A DNA stretch of 11,348 bases from Phascolarctobacterium_A succinatutens_B. Its GTDB lineage: Bacteria; Bacillota; Negativicutes; Acidaminococcales; Acidaminococcaceae. Within the stretch, counting starts at the first letter, position 1; each line of letters starts with the position of its first letter. The stretch lies in assembly GCF_958453765.1 (NCBI RefSeq), contig NZ_CAUDZA010000040.1, forward strand, positions 1 to 11,348. The letters run 5' to 3'. Below, piece by piece: positions 1 to 4,470 of this stretch. The notes under the pieces are model-generated. The model was not told the DNA's origin. It saw nothing but the letters and a program-made list of their open reading frames with translations, and did no database searches. A program made the position numbers and the translations under genes.

Positions 1-164
1 ATCGTGCCGATAATCGTGCCTGCGACAAGCCCTGCGCCCGAGCTACGGCCTCCTACGTTATAATCATCGGCAGACTTCACCCTTCTGGCTGCCAAAAGCC
101 CCGGCAGCAGCGTCACCAGAAGCGTTACAGCCAGGCTGATATAATGTGTAGCAGTAAGCTGCAT
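1..164 (-). CDS. Sodium:solute symporter family protein, N-terminal fragment
   Basis: Only the first 54 codons are present; the rest lies beyond the left edge. I translated the reverse strand from the ATG at 164. It is preceded by a strong GGAGGAGG Shine-Dalgarno site (171-178) six bases away, which settles the start. Residues 6-25 are hydrophobic and form a likely first membrane helix. They are followed by ARRVKSADDYNVGGRSSGAG, the SADDY-x-VGGR signature found just after helix 1 in the sodium:solute symporter (SSS/SLC5-like) family. Family members are inner-membrane carriers with many helices that use the sodium gradient to import small organic solutes. The fragment cannot identify the substrate, which could be pantothenate, proline, a carboxylic acid or a sugar. 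The gene is transcribed divergently from the hydrogenase operon and shares its spacer, with no other visible link. The family call is fairly firm. Confidence 0.8.
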   Translation of the reverse strand, partial: MQLTATHYISLAVTLLVTLLPGLLAARRVKSADDYNVGGRSSGAGLVAGTIIGT

Positions 165-242
165 AATGCACCTCCTCCAATATTTTAAGCTGCCGGATGC
201 AAACGTTCTGCCGACAGCATTAATGCTAAAAAGCTCAGTATT

Positions 243-251
243 AGTATAACA
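243..251 (-). promoter_or_regulatory. Possible extended -10 promoter for the symporter
   Basis: Read on the minus strand, this is TGTTATACT, an extended -10 element (TGn followed by TATACT) about 80 bases upstream of the symporter start. No clear -35 box sits at the usual distance, where the sequence is just a run of T. This is a motif match only. Confidence 0.4.
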
Positions 252-292
252 CAAAAAATACGGCAAAAAAAGCATAGCCCTCGCAAGAATGC

Positions 293-335
293 TCTGCTGC
301 GGCAGCAGACGAAACAAGCGCTTGCTAGCTTGTTT
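293..335. repeat. Two adjacent inverted repeats in the divergent spacer
   Basis: The first is a compact palindrome with CTGCTGC (294-300) and GCAGCAG (302-308) around one base; an outer T-A pair extends it to 293-309. The second has perfect 8-base arms, AAACAAGC (312-319) and GCTTGTTT (328-335), around an 8-base loop. They lie between the symporter promoter region and the hydrogenase promoter, about 40 bases upstream of the latter's -35 box. Possible roles are a regulator-binding site or a barrier to transcription. I do not recognise a known operator; the Rex consensus does not match. Confidence 0.45.
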
Positions 336-372
336 TGCTCAGATTATTACACAAAAACTATCTTCTTTATTA

Positions 373-401
373 TTGCGAAATTCAGCTTTTTTCTGTATAA
401 T
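373..401 (+). promoter_or_regulatory. Sigma-70 type promoter of the hydrogenase operon
   Basis: TTGCGA (373-378) and a perfect TATAAT (396-401) are separated by exactly 17 bases. The predicted transcription start near 408 leaves a leader of about 40 bases before the ATG at 450. The promoter falls inside a longer in-frame reading extension (330-449), which argues that the extension is not translated. Confidence 0.7.
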
Positions 402-449
402 ATAGTTTATACCTTTATATATTTAGTGTATGCTTTTTGGAGGAAAATT

Positions 450-2300
450 ATGAGCCGTTTAAGAATCGAAACACCCGACCAGGCCCAGCTTACGGTCGAG
501 CGCTTGTACAAGGACCTGGAACGACACATCATCGCCAGCCCTCCGGGACTGTGCCCTGTTGATCTGCAGCTGTCGTTCCTCAAAGTCTGCCACGCACAAA
601 CCTGTGGCAAATGCGTACCCTGCCGTGTAGGCCTCGCGCAGCTGCAGAATCTTATGGAAGACGTGCTCGCCGGCAAGGCTGACATGCACACTCTGGATTT
701 AATCGAAAGCACCGCGCAAAACGTTGCCAACAGCGCTGACTGCGCCATCGGCTTCGAAGCAGCCAAAATGGTTTTGGCCGGTCTGGAAGGCTTCCGTGAA
801 GATTACATTAACCACATAAAGAAGGGCAAATGCTCTGTCAACGTCCATCATTCTATCCCCTGCGTTGCTTTGTGCCCGGCACAGGTTGATATCCCCGGCT
901 ACATTGCACTGGTCGGCGCAGGCCGTTATGCCGACGCTGTTAAGCTCATCCGCAAGGATAACCCCTTCCCTACTGCCTGCGGTCTTATCTGCGAGCATCC
1001 TTGCGAAGCACGCTGCCGCCGCAGCATGATTGATGCTCCCATCAACATCCGCGGTCTGAAGCGTATGGCTGTTGACAATGCTCCCAGCAACACCGTTCCG
1101 TTGCCCGAAAAACAGCCTGCTACCAACAAACGTATCGCCATCATCGGTGGCGGCCCCAGCGGTATGTCCGCAGCCTACTATCTGGAGCTGATGGGACATC
1201 ATGCTGTTGTGTTTGAAGAAAAGAGCAAGCTCGGCGGCATGCTGCGCTACGGCATTCCTGCTTACCGCTTCCCGCGCGAACGTCTGCAGGAGGACCTGGA
1301 CGCTATTTTGTCCACCGGCGTAGAAGTACATCGCAACACCAGAATCGGCAACGAGGAGGGGGATATCCCCTTCGAAAAGCTGCGTGAGGAATTTGACGCA
1401 GTTTATATTGCCATCGGTGCCCACACCGACAAGAAAATCGGTATTGAGGGCGAGGATTCCCACGGTGTTATCAGTGCGGTAGAAATGCTGCGCAATATCG
1501 GTGAGGAAAAAATGCCTGACTTTAAGGATAAAACCGTTGTCGTTATCGGCGGCGGCAACGTTGCTATGGACTGCACCCGCAGCTCCATCCGCCTCGGTGC
1601 CAAAAAGGTTATTATCGCTTACCGCCGTCGTCAGGACGATATGACAGCGCTTCCCGAGGAAATTGAAGGCGCTATTGCAGAGGGCGCTGAGCTGTACGGC
1701 CTGAAGGCTCCGCATCACATTGAAGCAGATGCCGAAGGTAATGTGGCCGCTCTCTGGGCTGAGCCGCAAATCATCGGTCCTATCGATGCCTGGGGACGTG
1801 CGCGTCCTATTCACGCTGACGTAGAGCTGGAGCGCATTCCCTGTGACGTTATCGTTGTAGCTATCGGCCAAGGCATTGAGCTGCGTCCGTTCGAGGAGGC
1901 CGGCATCAAAATCAAACGTGGTACTATTTCCGCACTCTCCAGCAGTGAGCTTGCCAACAATGAAGGCGTCTTCGCCGGCGGCGACTGCGTAACCGGCCCT
2001 GCAACCGTAATCCGTGCTATTGCTGCCGGTAAGGTTGCTGCCGCTAATATTGATGAATATCTGGGCTATAACCACACCATTTCCTGTGATGTAGTTATTC
2101 CCGATCCGTCTATTGACGATAAACGTCCCTGCGGCCGTATCCAGATGCACGAAACCGAAGCAGGCGAACGTAAACATACCTTTGAGCCTATTGAATGCGG
2201 CATGACCAAGCAAGAAGCCTGCCAGGAAGCAGGACGCTGCCTGCGCTGCGACAAATTCGGCTTCAGCACACTGAAAGGAGGCAGAACCTTAAAATGGTAA
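450..2300 (+). CDS. NAD(P)H oxidoreductase: NuoF-type Fe-S tail fused to GltD-like flavoprotein, hydrogenase partner
   Basis: This is a 616-residue cytosolic flavoprotein that probably moves electrons between NAD(P)H and the hydrogenase encoded next to it. Residues about 45-105 match the C-terminal 4Fe-4S domain of NuoF/HydB, with C52, C55, C58 and C98 as ligands (CGKCVPCR, then DCAIG). Residues 128-190 are the cysteine-rich N-terminal domain of GltD and dihydropyrimidine dehydrogenase, with C128, C138, C142, C177, C181, C185 and C189, likely binding two further clusters. An FAD site follows (GGGPSG, 233-238), then a second dinucleotide fold (GGGNVA, 367-372) with YRRR at 391-394, a basic patch that may favour NADPH. 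AGGDCVTG (509-516) completes the FAD site. A C-terminal GRCLRCD adds C597 and C600. The start at 450 has TGGAGG upstream; the hydrophobic in-frame extension to 330 contains the promoter. The FMN/NADH domain of real NuoF or HydB is absent. Homology to each part is clear; cofactor preference and direction are inferred. Confidence 0.85.
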   Translation: MSRLRIETPDQAQLTVERLYKDLERHIIASPPGLCPVDLQLSFLKVCHAQTCGKCVPCRVGLAQLQNLMEDVLAGKADMHTLDLIESTAQNVANSADCAIGFEAAKMVLAGLEGFREDYINHIKKGKCSVNVHHSIPCVALCPAQVDIPGYIALVGAGRYADAVKLIRKDNPFPTACGLICEHPCEARCRRSMIDAPINIRGLKRMAVDNAPSNTVPLPEKQPATNKRIAIIGGGPSGMSAAYYLELMGHHAVVFEEKSKLGGMLRYGIPAYRFPRERLQEDLDAILSTGVEVHRNTRIGNEEGDIPFEKLREEFDAVYIAIGAHTDKKIGIEGEDSHGVISAVEMLRNIGEEKMPDFKDKTVVVIGGGNVAMDCTRSSIRLGAKKVIIAYRRRQDDMTALPEEIEGAIAEGAELYGLKAPHHIEADAEGNVAALWAEPQIIGPIDAWGRARPIHADVELERIPCDVIVVAIGQGIELRPFEEAGIKIKRGTISALSSSELANNEGVFAGGDCVTGPATVIRAIAAGKVAAANIDEYLGYNHTISCDVVIPDPSIDDKRPCGRIQMHETEAGERKHTFEPIECGMTKQEACQEAGRCLRCDKFGFSTLKGGRTLKW

Positions 2301-4018
2301 ACCTGACTATTGACGGACAAAAAGTTTCCGTTCCCCAGGGGACAACAATCATGCAGGCTGCTGCCACCGTCGGCATCGAAATTCCCCGCCTGTGTTATCT
2401 TAAAGGCATCAACGAAATCAGTGCCTGCAAGGTCTGCGTAGTTGAAATCCAAGGACAGAACCGTGTAGTTACCGCCTGCACCTCTCCGGTACAGGAAGGT
2501 CTGGTAGTTTATACCAACTCTCCTAAGGCTCGCAGCATCCGCCGCACCAACGTGGAGCTGATTTTATCCCAGCATGACTGCATGTGCGCTACCTGCGTAC
2601 GCAGCGGCAACTGCAGCCTGCAGACTTTGGCTAATGACCTTGGCATTTACGATATTCCCTATGAGCGTGATGTTGTCGACACTCCCTGGAACCAGGAGTT
2701 CCCGCTCATCCGCGATTCCAAAAAATGCATCAAATGCATGCGCTGTGTCCAGATTTGTGACAAGGTGCAGAAGCTGCATATCTGGGATGTGCAGAACACC
2801 GGTGCCCGTACTACCGTAGACGTTGCCGGCAATGTTTCCATTGAGGACAGTGACTGCAGCCTCTGTGGTCAGTGTATCACCCACTGCCCTGTTGGCGCGC
2901 TGAAGGAGCGTAACGATGTTCCCAAAATTTATGACGTATTGGCCGATCCCAATAAGGTAACCGTAGTACAGGTTGCACCTGCAGTACGCACCGCCTGGGC
3001 CGAAGCCTTTAACCTGCCGCCCGAGTTGGCAACCGAAGGCCGCATGGTAGCAGCACTGAAGAAAATCGGCTTCGATTATGTCTTCGACACCTGCTACGCT
3101 GCCGACGTTACCATCATGGAGGAAGCAAGCGAGCTTCTGGAGCACCTGCAAAATCCGCAGGACCACAGCTGGCCGATGTTCACCTCCTGCTGCCCCGGCT
3201 GGGTAAGCTATGTCAACAAAACTCATCCGTACTTCGTGCCTAACCTTTCCACCACTAAATCTCCGCAACAGATTTTCGGTGCGCTGGCAAAATCCTATTT
3301 TGCACAAAAGAAGGGCCTGAAGCCGAAGGAAATCTGCTCTATTTCCATCATGCCCTGCGTTTCCAAAAAACGCGAGGCCGCACTCTTCTCTATGCGCAGC
3401 AGCGGCACCCATGATGTAGATATCGTACTCACCACGCGCGAGCTTATCCGCCTGCTGCGTGCCGAGCACATCAACCCAGCAATGCTGGGCGAACTGCCCT
3501 TTGATAATCCGCTGGGTCAGAGCACCGGCGCTGCAGTTATCTTCGGTGCCAGCGGCGGTGTTATGGAAGCAGCACTGCGTACCGCCTACCATGTAATCGA
3601 AGGCAAGGAAGCTCCTGAAGATGCCTTCACCGACGTTCGCGGCACAGAAGGACGCAAGGTACGCGAATTCACCCTCGGCGGCGCAACACTGCGCACCTGC
3701 ACGGTAAGCGGCCTGGGTAATGCAGGCAAGCTGCTTGATGAGCTCAAAGCAGGCAAGGTTCATTATGACTTCGTGGAAGTTATGGCCTGCCCCGGCGGCT
3801 GTGTTGGCGGCGGCGGTCAGCCGATTCACGACGGCGAAGAGCGTGCCGATGTACTGGGCAATAAGCTCTATGCCATCGACAGCAACCGTCCTATGCGCCA
3901 GTCCCACAACAATCCGGATGTACAGGAGCTCTATAAGGACTTCCTGGAAAAACCGCTGAGTGAAAAAGCAGAGCAGCTGCTGCACTCCGACCATATAAAG
4001 GAGCATAATTATATGTAA
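2294..4018 (+). CDS. hydA: [FeFe] hydrogenase catalytic subunit, group A, four-cluster N-terminus (M3 type)
   Basis: This 574-residue enzyme reversibly reduces protons to H2 in the cytosol. Domains in order: a [2Fe-2S] ferredoxin domain (C34, C45, C48, C62); a His-Cys3 [4Fe-4S] site (H94, C98, C101, C107); a two-cluster ferredoxin domain (C145, C148, C151, C155 and C188, C191, C194, C198); then the H-cluster domain. All three signatures are intact: TSCCPGW (C299, C300), MPCVSKKREA (C355) and ACPGGCVGGGGQP (C499, C503). C299 is the expected proton-relay cysteine, and S319, E280 and E283 could continue that path. Length and ligand numbering nearly match Clostridium pasteurianum CpI, as I know that enzyme. 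The ATG at 2294 overlaps the upstream stop by 7 bases and has AAAGGAGG at 2274-2281, so translation is probably coupled. No HydE, HydF or HydG maturase is in the window. The GltD-like partner suggests HydDB group A2. Catalytic identity is near certain; the physiological direction is not. Confidence 0.97.
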   Translation: MVNLTIDGQKVSVPQGTTIMQAAATVGIEIPRLCYLKGINEISACKVCVVEIQGQNRVVTACTSPVQEGLVVYTNSPKARSIRRTNVELILSQHDCMCATCVRSGNCSLQTLANDLGIYDIPYERDVVDTPWNQEFPLIRDSKKCIKCMRCVQICDKVQKLHIWDVQNTGARTTVDVAGNVSIEDSDCSLCGQCITHCPVGALKERNDVPKIYDVLADPNKVTVVQVAPAVRTAWAEAFNLPPELATEGRMVAALKKIGFDYVFDTCYAADVTIMEEASELLEHLQNPQDHSWPMFTSCCPGWVSYVNKTHPYFVPNLSTTKSPQQIFGALAKSYFAQKKGLKPKEICSISIMPCVSKKREAALFSMRSSGTHDVDIVLTTRELIRLLRAEHINPAMLGELPFDNPLGQSTGAAVIFGASGGVMEAALRTAYHVIEGKEAPEDAFTDVRGTEGRKVREFTLGGATLRTCTVSGLGNAGKLLDELKAGKVHYDFVEVMACPGGCVGGGGQPIHDGEERADVLGNKLYAIDSNRPMRQSHNNPDVQELYKDFLEKPLSEKAEQLLHSDHIKEHNYM

Positions 4019-4052
4019 GTTAAAGAAGGAAAGTTGTTACTGCTTGCTCTAG

Positions 4053-4089
4053 TTTTACTTCTTTCAGTTATGAAAGAAGCTGAATAAAA
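4053..4089 (+). other. Hairpin between the hydrogenase and small downstream gene
   Basis: CTTCTTTC (4058-4065) pairs with GAAAGAAG (4072-4079) around a 6-base loop. TTTTA (4053-4057) and TAAAA (4085-4089) could pair outside it. No T-run follows on either strand, so it is a poor intrinsic terminator. It may instead be an attenuator or an RNA-stabilising or processing element that lets some transcription continue into the gene at 4122. Confidence 0.4.
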
Positions 4090-4121
4090 GCAAATAACTT
4101 CCTAATCTTTCGAGGTCAATC

Positions 4122-4337
4122 ATGTACACACAACCCTATACCTACACAAAACAAATCCCCCTCTCCCTGGACGATGGCCACGGCGACTACAACCGCAGCT
4201 ACGAACGCAGCGACGATGATTTCGACTACGCCGACTACTCCACCGACCACAGAGACAACAACTTCCGTAACTACGAGAAGAAGCGCCGCAAAACCAATAA
4301 GGAAATTATTGAGGACATGCTCAAGCGCTGGGATTAA
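4122..4337 (+). CDS. Small Tyr/Asp-rich hydrophilic protein of unknown function
   Basis: I do not recognise this 71-residue protein. Residues 1-45 are rich in tyrosine and aspartate (8 Tyr in the whole protein, with a DDDFDYADYS stretch at 31-40). The tail (50-71) is mixed-charge and probably helical, beginning YEKKRRK. There is no cysteine, signal peptide or membrane segment, so it is probably cytosolic. A GAGG site (4112-4115) sits six bases before the ATG, and many codons end in C as in the neighbours, which supports real coding. It lies 103 bases after the hydrogenase with only a weak hairpin between them, and a strong terminator follows its stop. It could therefore be the last gene of the hydrogenase operon. 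The opposite strand is also open here (4116-4358), but that product is a valine-rich low-complexity string without a convincing ribosome site. A link to hydrogenase function is only inferred. Confidence 0.55.
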   Translation: MYTQPYTYTKQIPLSLDDGHGDYNRSYERSDDDFDYADYSTDHRDNNFRNYEKKRRKTNKEIIEDMLKRWD

Positions 4338-4361
4338 ACAAAACACTATGTAAAACAAAGT

Positions 4362-4414
4362 AAGAGGAGAACACCTTTTATCCTGTAAAGGACTAGGTGT
4401 TCTCCTCTTTTAAT
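4362..4414. terminator. Strong bidirectional Rho-independent terminator
   Basis: A perfect 15-base stem pairs 4362-4376 (AAGAGGAGAACACCT) with 4395-4409. Its 18-base loop contains a second small hairpin, TCCT-gtaa-AGGA (4381-4392). TTTTAATT follows on the plus strand; a T-rich stretch (complement of 4351-4361) follows on the minus strand. It sits between convergent genes, the small plus-strand gene and the minus-strand adhesin, and probably ends both transcripts. Confidence 0.9.
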
Positions 4415-4470
4415 TATAGAAAAGGGAGTGTTTGTTTATTTAGGTTTGGAGTATGCAGCTGTCTGCATTT

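Noticed and set aside
330..449. A 40-codon hydrophobic in-frame extension of the flavoprotein that could look like a membrane anchor.
   Set aside because: It contains the TTGCGA-17-TATAAT promoter, has no ribosome site at 330, and is absent from the family; the ATG at 450 has TGGAGG and starts the homologous region.
699..2213. A 504-codon open frame antisense to the flavoprotein, and a similar 480-codon one at 2564-4006.
   Set aside because: Both oppose genes with strong protein homology, show no recognisable domain or ribosome site, and are explained by codon bias on the coding strand.
2195..2293. In-frame extension of the hydrogenase upstream of 2294.
   Set aside because: It lies wholly inside the flavoprotein gene in another frame. 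Starting at 2294 gives the normal [2Fe-2S] domain beginning and a length equal to the well-studied clostridial enzyme.
3996..4018. AAGGAG followed by ATG and an immediate stop at the end of hydA, resembling a minimal start-stop frame.
   Set aside because: The ATG-TAA is simply the last methionine and stop of hydA; nothing else supports a separate translated element.
4116..4358. An 80-codon minus-strand frame opposite the small Tyr/Asp-rich gene.
   Set aside because: The product is a valine- and alanine-rich low-complexity string without a clear ribosome site. The plus frame has a start with GAGG and a terminator placed after its stop.
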